A stretch of DNA of 8,446 nt. Origin: a bacterium (GTDB lineage: Bacteria > Actinomycetota > Thermoleophilia > Solirubrobacterales > 70-9). Shown here piece after piece: positions 1 through 4,468 of this stretch; within the stretch, counting starts at the first letter, position 1; each line of letters starts with the position of its first letter. The DNA lies in the NCBI GenBank assembly GCA_002919115.1, contig PKER01000076.1, positions 1 through 8,446 on the forward strand. Direction: 5' to 3'. Below the pieces are notes generated by a model that did not search any database, was not told the DNA's origin, and saw only the letters and a list, made by a program, of their open reading frames with translations. The position numbers and the translations under genes are program-made.

Positions 1-30
1 CCGGCCCCGGCCGAACTTCGTCTCTCCCAT
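1..30 (-). CDS. Start of an unidentified gene running off the left edge (partial)
   Basis: Read on the minus strand, ATG at 30-28 opens a frame MGETKFGRGR that is still open at the window edge. It is preceded by a perfect AGGAGG Shine-Dalgarno site only 4 nt away. An in-frame TGA at 48-46 lies upstream with no other ATG, GTG or TTG between, so this ATG is the earliest possible start. Nine of the ten codons end in G or C (the exception is GGA), as in the neighbouring genes. Ten residues are too few to assign a family, so the product is unknown. The gene would be divergent to the cupredoxin gene and share the repeat-bearing intergenic region with it. The call rests on the start context alone; it could be a chance ATG. 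Confidence 0.45.
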   Translation of the reverse strand, partial: MGETKFGRGR

Positions 31-34
31 ATGG

Positions 35-40
35 CCTCCT
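35..40 (-). promoter_or_regulatory. Shine-Dalgarno site of the left-edge gene
   Basis: The plus strand reads CCTCCT, so the minus strand reads AGGAGG, a full anti-SD match, followed by CCAT and then ATG. It matters because most other genes in the window lack such a site and look leaderless. This gene therefore probably has a real 5' leader, consistent with the hairpin just upstream. Confidence 0.5.
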
Positions 41-42
41 GT

Positions 43-74
43 CGGTCATCACTCGCATCTTGTTGCGATGACCG
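43..74 (-). repeat. Inverted repeat / hairpin just upstream of the AGGAGG site
   Basis: CGGTCATC (43-50) and GATGACCG (67-74) are perfect 8-bp inverted arms. On the minus strand the inner bases give a further GCA/TGC pairing around the loop ACAAGA, leaving a four-base bulge GAGT; a competing inner stem TCGCA/TGCGA is also possible. The structure ends 2 nt before the Shine-Dalgarno site of the left-edge gene. It could be a leader hairpin affecting ribosome access or a repressor operator. No T-run follows on either strand, so it does not look like an intrinsic terminator. Confidence 0.45.
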
Positions 75-124
75 GTGGAGACCACCCCCGTATAGGCGAA
101 CAAATCCGCCTCACATGCGCGCGC

Positions 125-220
125 GGGACAGGCGAGGCGGATGGGTCGCGACTGGCGAGGCGGATGAATCCCGGGACAGGCGAGGCGGATAGGTCGCGAC
201 TGGCGAGGCGGACAGGTCCC
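125..220. repeat. Four-copy 24-bp tandem repeat (two 48-bp higher-order units)
   Basis: Units run 125-148, 149-172, 173-196 and 197-220. Every unit carries the core GGCGAGGCGGA near its middle. Units 1 and 3 begin GGGACA, and units 2 and 4 begin CGACT, so the array is really an alternating A-B-A-B pattern with a 48-bp period. The two A units differ at one base; the B units diverge towards their 3' ends. The length is a multiple of three, so minus-strand frames show a fake 16-residue peptide repeat, but there is no independent coding signal. Oppositely oriented copies of the core flank the array on both sides. Possible roles are clustered regulator sites or a dispersed intergenic repeat; the sequence alone does not decide. 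Confidence 0.8.
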
Positions 221-231
221 GCGTAGCGGGA
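217..231. repeat. Short perfect hairpin at the end of the 24-bp array
   Basis: TCCCGC (217-222) pairs with GCGGGA (226-231) around the loop GTA. It partly uses the last bases of the fourth repeat unit. There is no T-tract after it, so a terminator role is doubtful. Confidence 0.4.
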
Positions 232-322
232 GGGATTTGCCTCATCGGGGCGGCGCGGCCGTTCCTTGGGGCTTGGTCCTCCCCGGGAGCCCGGATCGCC
301 CCGCATCCGCGTCGTCTCCCGA

Positions 323-328
323 TAGGAT
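323..328 (+). promoter_or_regulatory. Probable -10 box of the cupredoxin gene (TAGGAT)
   Basis: TAGGAT ends 10 nt before the ATG at 339, so transcription would start at or a few bases before the start codon. No Shine-Dalgarno-like stretch lies between. No good -35 is visible at 16-18 bp. Confidence 0.45.
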
Positions 329-338
329 CCGGCCCCGC

Positions 339-956
339 ATGTCGGACCTGTTCTACGTCTTCGGAATCGCCGTTGTCGTCCTGGCGCTCGTGGTCACGGC
401 CATCGGGCTGCGCGCGCATGGCTTCCCCAAGTCGCGCGGGGCGGTGCTCGCCGGCCTGACGGTGTTCACCCTGCTCGTCGCCGGGACCTGCACCTACGCC
501 GTCGTCCTCGCCCGCGAGGAGAAGGAGCACCGCGAGCACGAGTGGGCCGAGTGGCGCGAGCAGCAGGCCGAGGAGCAGGAGAGCGCCGAGCAGGCCGCGG
601 AGCCCGAGGCGGCCGCCGACGAGGGTGGCGCCGAGGAGCCCGAGGGTGGCGAGGCGGCCGGCGGCGAGGCCGAGACGATCGAGCTCACCTCGCCCGAGGA
701 CGGCTCGCTCGTCTTCGACACCGACACGGTCGAGGCGGCCGCGGGCACGATCACGATCGACTACACGAACCCCTCGCCCGTGCCGCACAACGTCGCGATC
801 GAGGCCGACGGCGAGACGGTCGCCGAGGGCGACGTGGTAACCGGCGGCGACGTGAGCTCGGTCAGCGTCGACCTGGAGCCCGGGACGTACGTCTTCTACT
901 GCTCCGTGCCCGGCCATCGTGAGGCCGGCATGGAGGGGCAGCTGAAGGTCAAGTAG
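339..956 (+). CDS. Membrane-anchored type 1 cupredoxin (plastocyanin/azurin-like), 205 aa
   Basis: Probable copper electron carrier on the outer face of the membrane. Two hydrophobic segments (about residues 4-23 and 35-57) are joined by a short basic loop (R25, K31, R33), which predicts N-terminus out, loop in, C-terminus out. A very acidic Glu/Ala/Gly-rich stretch (about 59-115) acts as a spacer. Residues about 116-205 form one cupredoxin domain with a complete set of mononuclear type 1 ligands: H150 in VPHNVAIE, then C188, H193 and M198 in YCSVPGHREAGMEG. There is no second Cys of the CuA type. ATG 339 was chosen over the ATG at 237 because the upstream 34 residues are Arg/Pro-rich without a domain and TAGGAT lies just before 339. 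NDH-2 follows 165 bp downstream under its own control. The physiological partner is not evident. Confidence 0.88.
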   Translation: MSDLFYVFGIAVVVLALVVTAIGLRAHGFPKSRGAVLAGLTVFTLLVAGTCTYAVVLAREEKEHREHEWAEWREQQAEEQESAEQAAEPEAAADEGGAEEPEGGEAAGGEAETIELTSPEDGSLVFDTDTVEAAAGTITIDYTNPSPVPHNVAIEADGETVAEGDVVTGGDVSSVSVDLEPGTYVFYCSVPGHREAGMEGQLKVK

Positions 957-973
957 TCGCCATCTGGCAGCGT

Positions 974-994
974 CCGGTCGCCGGTCGCCGGTCG
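974..994. repeat. 7-bp tandem repeat CCGGTCG x3
   Basis: Three exact back-to-back copies at 974-980, 981-987 and 988-994 in the gap after the cupredoxin gene, followed by a diverging fourth (CCCGTTG). The end of the array belongs to a 13-base string, GCCGGTCGCCCGT, which recurs exactly at 2777-2789. Confidence 0.6.
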
Positions 995-1054
995 CCCGTT
1001 GTCGGTCTTGGGGGCCCGGTGCCTTTGGCTCGCCCCGTGCGTGTGCGCGTGCGT

Positions 1055-1080
1055 TTCGTAGCCGCTTCGTACGGCTTGTA
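1055..1080 (+). repeat. Helically spaced TTCGTA direct repeats upstream of NDH-2
   Basis: TTCGTA occurs at 1055-1060 and 1066-1071, 11 bp apart, and a related TTGTA begins at 1076, 10 bp further on, merging into the palindrome. Spacing near one helical turn puts the copies on the same DNA face, as with cooperative regulator sites. Only two copies are exact, so this is suggestive only. Confidence 0.35.
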
Positions 1081-1094
1081 ACAAACTGTTACAA
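1076..1094. promoter_or_regulatory. Perfect 19-bp palindromic operator candidate before NDH-2
   Basis: TTGTAACA (1076-1083), spacer AAC, TGTTACAA (1087-1094): eight-base arms match without error. It is strikingly AT-rich for this region and lies 28 nt before the NDH-2 start, overlapping where the -35 would be (16-23 bp before the CATACT -10), which suits a repressor. The half-site resembles the redox-sensor Rex operator (TTGTGAA-N4-TTCACAA), and NDH-2 genes are known Rex targets in some Gram-positive bacteria. The base pattern and spacing differ, however, so a TetR- or GntR-type regulator is equally possible. Confidence 0.7.
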
Positions 1095-1109
1095 AGCGCG
1101 AATTTCGGG

Positions 1110-1115
1110 CATACT
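1110..1115 (+). promoter_or_regulatory. Probable -10 box of the NDH-2 gene (CATACT)
   Basis: CATACT keeps the two most conserved -10 positions (A2, T6) and ends 6 nt before ATG 1122, which would put the transcript start on the start codon. There is no Shine-Dalgarno site. The palindrome at 1076-1094 occupies the -35 region. Confidence 0.5.
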
Positions 1116-1121
1116 CCGGTC

Positions 1122-2447
1122 ATGGCCTGGAACGTGGTGATCGCTGGTGGGGGGTTCGCCGGCATGTCGGCGGCCCGTGAGCTCGAGCGCCTCATGCCGC
1201 GTCAATCCACGCGGCTCATGCTCATCAACGACGTCAACTTCCTGCTCTACACGCCGTTTCTGCCGGAGGCGGCGGCGGGCATGCTCGAGCCGCGCCACGT
1301 GGTTACCCCGCTGCGCGACGTGCTGAGGCGCACCTACCTGCGGCTCGGCGCGATCTGCGGGCACGACCCCGAGAAGCGCACCGTCACGATGCACTCGCAC
1401 GACGGCGAGACGGAGGAGATCCCGTACGACCAGTTCCTGGTCGCCGTCGGCTCGGTCTCGCGCAGCCTGCCGGTGCCGGGGCTCGACAAGCACGCGATCG
1501 GCTTCAAGAGCCTGGCCGACGCGATCTGGCTCCGCAACCACGTCGTCGAGACGCTCGAGCGGGCGAACGCGACCGACGACCCGAAGCGCCGCGACGAGCT
1601 GCTCACCTACGTGTTCGTCGGCGGCGGCTACTCGGGGCTCGAGGCGCTCGCCGAGCTGCAGGACTTCGCCGCCGACGCCATCGACCGCTACCCGCGCGCC
1701 CGTCTGCACGGGATGCGCTGGATCCTCGTGGAGGCGGCGGACCGCGTCCTGCCCGAGGTCGACGAGGGGCTCGCCGAGTACGCGCTCCAGCAGCTCCGCG
1801 GGCGCGGCATCGACATCCGCATGGGGACGCGCGTCGATGAGGCCCACGCCGACGCGGTCGTGCTCTCGACCGGCGAGCGGATCCCCACGCGCACGCTGGT
1901 CTGGACCGCCGGCGTCAAGGCGCACCCGAGCCTCGCGAACCTCAACCTGCCGCTGGACGAGCGCGGCCGGGTCAAGGTCGACCGGTATATGCGCGTCGAG
2001 GGCATGCAGGGCGTGTGGGCCGCGGGCGACTGCGCCGCCGTGCCGGACCCCCGCTTCGAGGACGGCCGCCCGTGCCCGCCGACCGCCCAGCACGCCGTGC
2101 GCCAGGGCCCGCTGGTCGCGCGCAACATGGCGGCGGAGCTCGGCATCGGCGAGGGGCCGCAGCCGTTCACCTACGAGGCCAAGGCGGCGTTCGTGAACCT
2201 CGGCCGCTACAAGGCCGTGGGCCAGCTCGCCCAGCAGCGCTTCAAGGGCTTCCCGGCCTGGTGGATGGCGCGCACCTACCACATCGCCCAGGTGCCGGGG
2301 GTCGCGCGCAAGGTCCGCGCGATCGCCGACTGGACGATCGGCCTGCCGTTCAGCCGCGACGTCGCCGAGGTCGGCTCGATCGGCCGCCCGCGCCCCCTGA
2401 ACGACGAGATCTACAAGAAGGGCGGCACCCACCGCCCCGTCGACTGA
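1122..2447 (+). CDS. ndh: Type II NADH dehydrogenase (NDH-2), FAD-dependent, 441 aa
   Basis: Peripheral membrane flavoenzyme that oxidises NADH and reduces quinone without pumping protons. The N-terminal FAD Rossmann motif is VVIAGGGFAGMSAARELE (5-22). The NAD(H)-binding Rossmann motif is VFVGGGYSGLEALAEL (164-179). The second FAD motif with its Asp is VWAAGDCAAVPD (298-309), followed by the typical TAQHAVRQG (321-329). YTPFLPEAAAG (43-53) and NLGRYKAVGQL (359-369) are also typical of the family. The Trp-rich C-terminal part (about 375-410) is where NDH-2 enzymes carry their amphipathic membrane anchor. The usual family length is about 400-460. ATG 1122 directly precedes the FAD strand. It probably has its own regulated promoter (palindrome plus CATACT). 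Related NADH:flavin oxidoreductases cannot be fully excluded. Confidence 0.93.
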   Translation: MAWNVVIAGGGFAGMSAARELERLMPRQSTRLMLINDVNFLLYTPFLPEAAAGMLEPRHVVTPLRDVLRRTYLRLGAICGHDPEKRTVTMHSHDGETEEIPYDQFLVAVGSVSRSLPVPGLDKHAIGFKSLADAIWLRNHVVETLERANATDDPKRRDELLTYVFVGGGYSGLEALAELQDFAADAIDRYPRARLHGMRWILVEAADRVLPEVDEGLAEYALQQLRGRGIDIRMGTRVDEAHADAVVLSTGERIPTRTLVWTAGVKAHPSLANLNLPLDERGRVKVDRYMRVEGMQGVWAAGDCAAVPDPRFEDGRPCPPTAQHAVRQGPLVARNMAAELGIGEGPQPFTYEAKAAFVNLGRYKAVGQLAQQRFKGFPAWWMARTYHIAQVPGVARKVRAIADWTIGLPFSRDVAEVGSIGRPRPLNDEIYKKGGTHRPVD

Positions 2448-2467
2448 TTCAGGGCCCGGGGCTCGGG

Positions 2468-2484
2468 GCGCCCGCCCAGGGCGC
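2468..2484 (+). terminator. GC-rich hairpin between NDH-2 and the zinc-ribbon gene
   Basis: GCGCCC (2468-2473) and GGGCGC (2479-2484) form a perfect 6-bp stem with loop GCCCA. It sits 20 nt after the NDH-2 stop. Only ATAATG follows, not a T-run, so it is at best an imperfect intrinsic terminator. Its last base is also the first base of the next gene's -10 box. Confidence 0.3.
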
Positions 2485-2489
2485 ATAAT
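2484..2489 (+). promoter_or_regulatory. Probable -10 box of the zinc-ribbon gene (CATAAT)
   Basis: CATAAT matches the TATAAT consensus at five of six bases and ends 8 nt before GTG 2498. That predicts a leaderless or nearly leaderless transcript separate from NDH-2. The overlap with the hairpin at 2468-2484 is notable. Confidence 0.5.
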
Positions 2490-2497
2490 GGGACGCG

Positions 2498-2773
2498 GTG
2501 TCCGCGGTCATCATCTTCACGACCTTCGGGCTGGCCACGGCGCTGATCGGCAAGGCCAAGGGCAGCTCCTTCTTCATCTGGTTTCTGGTCGGGGCCGTGC
2601 TGCCCCTGCTCGGCCTGATCGCGGTCGTCCTCTACCGCGTCGAGAAGAACGAGCCCGAGCGCCGCTGCCCGCGCTGCGGGCACGTGCACAAGATCTACGT
2701 GCAGGTGTGCCGCTACTGCGGGGAGGACATGTACCTGCCCGACCCCTCCGAGGTGCGGCACCCGGCCAGGTAA
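2498..2773 (+). CDS. Small membrane protein with C-terminal zinc ribbon, 91 aa
   Basis: Not a gene of known function. A weakly hydrophobic N-terminal segment (about 2-18) is followed by a clear membrane helix (about 24-46), with a short basic/glycine turn KAKGSS between. The soluble tail holds CPRC (57-60) and CRYC (71-74), a four-cysteine zinc ribbon that should bind one zinc ion. Basic residues near the second helix (R47, K50) favour a cytoplasmic tail. GTG 2498 is chosen because CATAAT lies 8 nt upstream and the hydrophobic segment begins at once; an ATG at 2488 is in another frame. The gene sits 50 bp after NDH-2 and converges with the lipoprotein gene 15 bp away. Similar small zinc-ribbon membrane proteins are widespread and mostly uncharacterised. 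Confidence 0.8.
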   Translation: MSAVIIFTTFGLATALIGKAKGSSFFIWFLVGAVLPLLGLIAVVLYRVEKNEPERRCPRCGHVHKIYVQVCRYCGEDMYLPDPSEVRHPAR

Positions 2774-2788
2774 GCCGCCGGTCGCCCG

Positions 2789-3238
2789 TCACTCGGCGCG
2801 GCTCACGTTGACGGCGATGGCTTCGATCTGCCTTTGGCCGTACGAGCCCGTGTAGACCGGGCCCGCTGCCGCGAGCTGGTCGCCGGGCCGGGGGAGGGGC
2901 TTCGGGCGCAGGTGCTTGGCGACGTCGATCACCGAGATGCCGGGGGCGGTGATGCTGTCCCCGCTGAGCAGGACGAAATGCGCGTCGCCGTCGCCGTCGG
3001 GGTCGACGCGCTCCACGTAGACGATCCGCCCGCTCGCCTCGGCGCAGTTCTCGAGGCCGGGTGGGCACGGCACGCGCTCGACGGGCTTGGCCCGCTTCGG
3101 CCGCTCCTTCCGATCGGCCTTCCCCGGCCGCTCGGCCCGGGACTTGCCAACGGGCTCGGGCTCGCCGCTGCCGCCGGCGCACGCGCCGAGCGCAAGCAGC
3201 GCCACCGCCAAGCCAAGGACCAACCGAGTGCGAGCCAC
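2789..3238 (-). CDS. Lipoprotein of unknown function with acidic DPDGDGD motif, 149 aa
   Basis: Residues 1-20 form a lipoprotein signal peptide: basic start MARTR, hydrophobic core, and lipobox L-G-A-C with Cys20 as the lipidation site. The mature protein would be anchored outside the cytoplasmic membrane. Residues 21-55 are a Lys/Arg/Pro/Glu-rich linker. C58 and C65 could form a disulfide. The C-terminal domain (about 69-149) contains VDPDGDGDAHFVL, resembling acidic calcium-binding loops, then GISVIDVAKHLRP and PRPGDQLAAAGPVY, a pattern that could suit a small beta-barrel (OB-like) fold; that is inference. GTG 3238 is chosen because it begins the signal peptide. It lies 37 bp downstream of the glycosyltransferase stop on the same strand, so cotranscription is possible. 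No function is recognised. Confidence 0.78.
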   Translation of the reverse strand: MARTRLVLGLAVALLALGACAGGSGEPEPVGKSRAERPGKADRKERPKRAKPVERVPCPPGLENCAEASGRIVYVERVDPDGDGDAHFVLLSGDSITAPGISVIDVAKHLRPKPLPRPGDQLAAAGPVYTGSYGQRQIEAIAVNVSRAE

Positions 3239-3244
3239 GCCCGA

Positions 3245-3250
3245 AGCCTG
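3245..3250 (-). promoter_or_regulatory. Weak candidate -10 box of the lipoprotein gene (CAGGCT)
   Basis: On the minus strand CAGGCT ends 6 nt before GTG 3238. It keeps only A2 and T6 of the -10 consensus and no -35 is visible. The gene may instead be read from the upstream glycosyltransferase promoter. No Shine-Dalgarno site is seen either. Confidence 0.22.
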
Positions 3251-3275
3251 ACAACCGGCGACTGGCCGCCGGCGG

Positions 3276-4352
3276 CTACCTAAGCCAGGTGCGCACGATC
3301 GCGTTCGCGAACCCGGCGCCGTACCGCAGCACCGCAGGCTTCTTCGAGTGCCCGTGCATCCGCCTGGCCACGGTGACGGGCACCTCCTTCGCCGGGATGC
3401 CCCGCTTGATCGCCTCGATCATGAACTCCGAGGTGTGGAACTGCTCCTGGCGCAACACCAGCTGGGGGAGGACCGAGGCGCGCACCGCGCGGTAGCCGTT
3501 CGAGCAGTCGGTGACCTTGGTGCGGGTGATGAAGGAGACGAGCCGGTTGAAGAAGATGATCCCGAGCTCGCGCGCGAACGCGTTCGGCTCGGCCTCGCCG
3601 AGCACGCGCGAGCCGTGGGCGACGTCGACCTCGCCCTTCAGGACCGGCTCGACGAGGCGGTGCATCTCGGAGGGCAAATGCTGGCCGTCGGCGTCGAGCG
3701 TGACCACGATGTTGGCGCCGGACTGCGAGAGCAGCCGGTAGCCGGTTCGCAGCGCCGCCCCGCCGCCGCGGTTGATCACGTGCCGGGCCACGACGGCGCC
3801 CGCCTCCTCGGCGATGTCGCCGGTACCGTCGCGCGAGCCGTCGTCGACGACGAGCACCGCGATCGGCTGGCCGCACACCTCGTCGGGGATCCGCTCGAGC
3901 ACCGTGGCGATGTTCTCCGCCTCGTTGTAGGCGGGGATCAGGACCGCAACCTTGCCGCGAAACCGCTCGGGATGGCCGTCGCGGCGGAAACGCTCCCAGG
4001 CGAGGCCCTCGAGCACCTCGGAGAGCTCGCGCTGCATCCGCGCCCCCTGGTGCAGGGCCCGCACGACCAGGAAGAACAAGAGCAGGATCGCGAAGACCGC
4101 GACGCCCACGATCCGCGTGCCGTTCTCGCGCTTGAACGAGAACGCGCGCAGGAGGGCGTCGAGCAGCTCGGTGCCGGAGACCAGCGCGAGCGCGAGCGCG
4201 ACCGAGAGCAGGATGAGCACGTCGCCGTTGCGCAGCGAGTGCCGGCGCAGGAACGCGAACGCGGCCACCAGCACGGCGAGCACGAGACCCGCGGCGCGCA
4301 GCGCGGTGAGCTGCTCGGGAAACAGATCGGCGACGGGCAGGGATGGGAACAC
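3276..4352 (-). CDS. Membrane GT2 glycosyltransferase with N-terminal DUF2304-like region, 358 aa
   Basis: Likely transfers a sugar from a nucleotide donor to a lipid or polyprenyl-phosphate acceptor at the cytoplasmic membrane face. The N-terminal part (about 15-123) has three hydrophobic helices (about 16-35, 44-62, 80-100), the pattern RRHSLRNGD after the first, and HQGARMQRELSEVLEGLAWE after the last, which strongly resembles DUF2304. The rest (about 133-358) is a GT2 domain of the dolichol-phosphate-mannose-synthase type: VLIPAYNE (137-144), VVDDGSRDGTG (168-178), NRGGGAALRTG (194-204), the metal-binding DAD (220-222), DCSNGYRA (282-289) and HTSEFMIEA (306-314). There are no helices after the GT domain. 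GTG 4352 is preferred over ATG 4451 because the extra 33 residues are Arg/Pro/Ala-rich without a domain and TATCCT lies 9 nt upstream. It is divergent to sqdB. The substrate is unknown. Confidence 0.85.
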   Translation of the reverse strand: MFPSLPVADLFPEQLTALRAAGLVLAVLVAAFAFLRRHSLRNGDVLILLSVALALALVSGTELLDALLRAFSFKRENGTRIVGVAVFAILLLFFLVVRALHQGARMQRELSEVLEGLAWERFRRDGHPERFRGKVAVLIPAYNEAENIATVLERIPDEVCGQPIAVLVVDDGSRDGTGDIAEEAGAVVARHVINRGGGAALRTGYRLLSQSGANIVVTLDADGQHLPSEMHRLVEPVLKGEVDVAHGSRVLGEAEPNAFARELGIIFFNRLVSFITRTKVTDCSNGYRAVRASVLPQLVLRQEQFHTSEFMIEAIKRGIPAKEVPVTVARRMHGHSKKPAVLRYGAGFANAIVRTWLR

Positions 4353-4361
4353 GGCGGGGGC

Positions 4362-4367
4362 AGGATA
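4362..4367 (-). promoter_or_regulatory. Probable -10 box of the glycosyltransferase gene (TATCCT)
   Basis: On the minus strand TATCCT ends 9 nt before GTG 4352, with no Shine-Dalgarno site between. This supports the shorter start and a leaderless or very short leader transcript. Confidence 0.5.
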
Positions 4368-4387
4368 GACCGGGCGGGCGGCGCGAA

Positions 4388-4415
4388 CGCCGCGCGCGGC
4401 GCCCACACGGGCGCC
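4388..4415. repeat. Overlapping GC palindromes in the sqdB-glycosyltransferase gap
   Basis: Positions 4388-4401 (CGCCGCGCGCGGCG) are a perfect 14-bp palindrome. Overlapping it, GGCGCCC (4398-4404) and GGGCGCC (4409-4415) form a perfect inverted repeat around ACAC. Both lie between the two divergent -10 boxes, where a shared operator would be expected. The local sequence is so GC-rich that chance palindromes are easier, so this is tentative. Confidence 0.4.
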
Positions 4416-4455
4416 TGGACGCCCTCCGCGCGCCGACGGCGACGGGCGCATGGGG

Positions 4456-4461
4456 TACCCT
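4456..4461 (+). promoter_or_regulatory. Probable -10 box of sqdB (TACCCT)
   Basis: TACCCT ends 7 nt before ATG 4469. CCGACG at 4433-4438, 17 bp upstream, is a fair partial -35 (GAC core of TTGACA). No Shine-Dalgarno site precedes the ATG. Confidence 0.5.
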
Positions 4462-4468
4462 CGCGGGC

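Larger units (their letters stand above)
31..338. other. Repeat-bearing intergenic region between two divergent starts
   Basis: No convincing gene lies here; the open frames have no recognisable domain and their peptides simply read through the tandem repeat. The region holds, in order, the Shine-Dalgarno site and hairpin of the left-edge gene, an inverted copy of the repeat core at 104-112 (ATCCGCCTC), the four-copy 24-bp array at 125-220, a short hairpin at 217-231, a degenerate inverted core at 235-243 (ATTTGCCTC), and the -10 box of the cupredoxin gene. It separates two divergent transcription units, so at least part of it is likely to be regulatory. Confidence 0.6.

Noticed and set aside
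125..220. CRISPR array
   Set aside because: Units are contiguous 24-bp tandem copies with no unique spacers, and no cas genes are present.
646..657. Another copy of the GGCGAGGCGG repeat core inside the cupredoxin gene
   Set aside because: It falls in low-complexity Gly/Glu/Ala codons and only the ten-base core matches, so chance is enough.
111..917. Minus-strand open frame containing 16-residue peptide repeats
   Set aside because: The peptide repeat is only the translation of the 24-bp DNA array, and the rest is antisense to the cupredoxin gene. No Shine-Dalgarno site or domain supports it.
957..1121. Intrinsic terminator after the cupredoxin gene
   Set aside because: The gap has GC-rich short repeats but no stable hairpin followed by a T-run.
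1089..2486. Long minus-strand open frame (465 codons) opposite NDH-2
   Set aside because: It mirrors the NDH-2 coding strand, is made of Arg/Val/Asp/His-rich low-complexity peptide and has no domain. Such shadows are expected in GC-rich genes.
4353..4451. N-terminal extension of the glycosyltransferase to ATG 4451
   Set aside because: The extra 33 residues are Arg/Pro/Ala-rich and would overlap the probable -10 box TATCCT. GTG 4352 with that box 9 nt upstream fits better.
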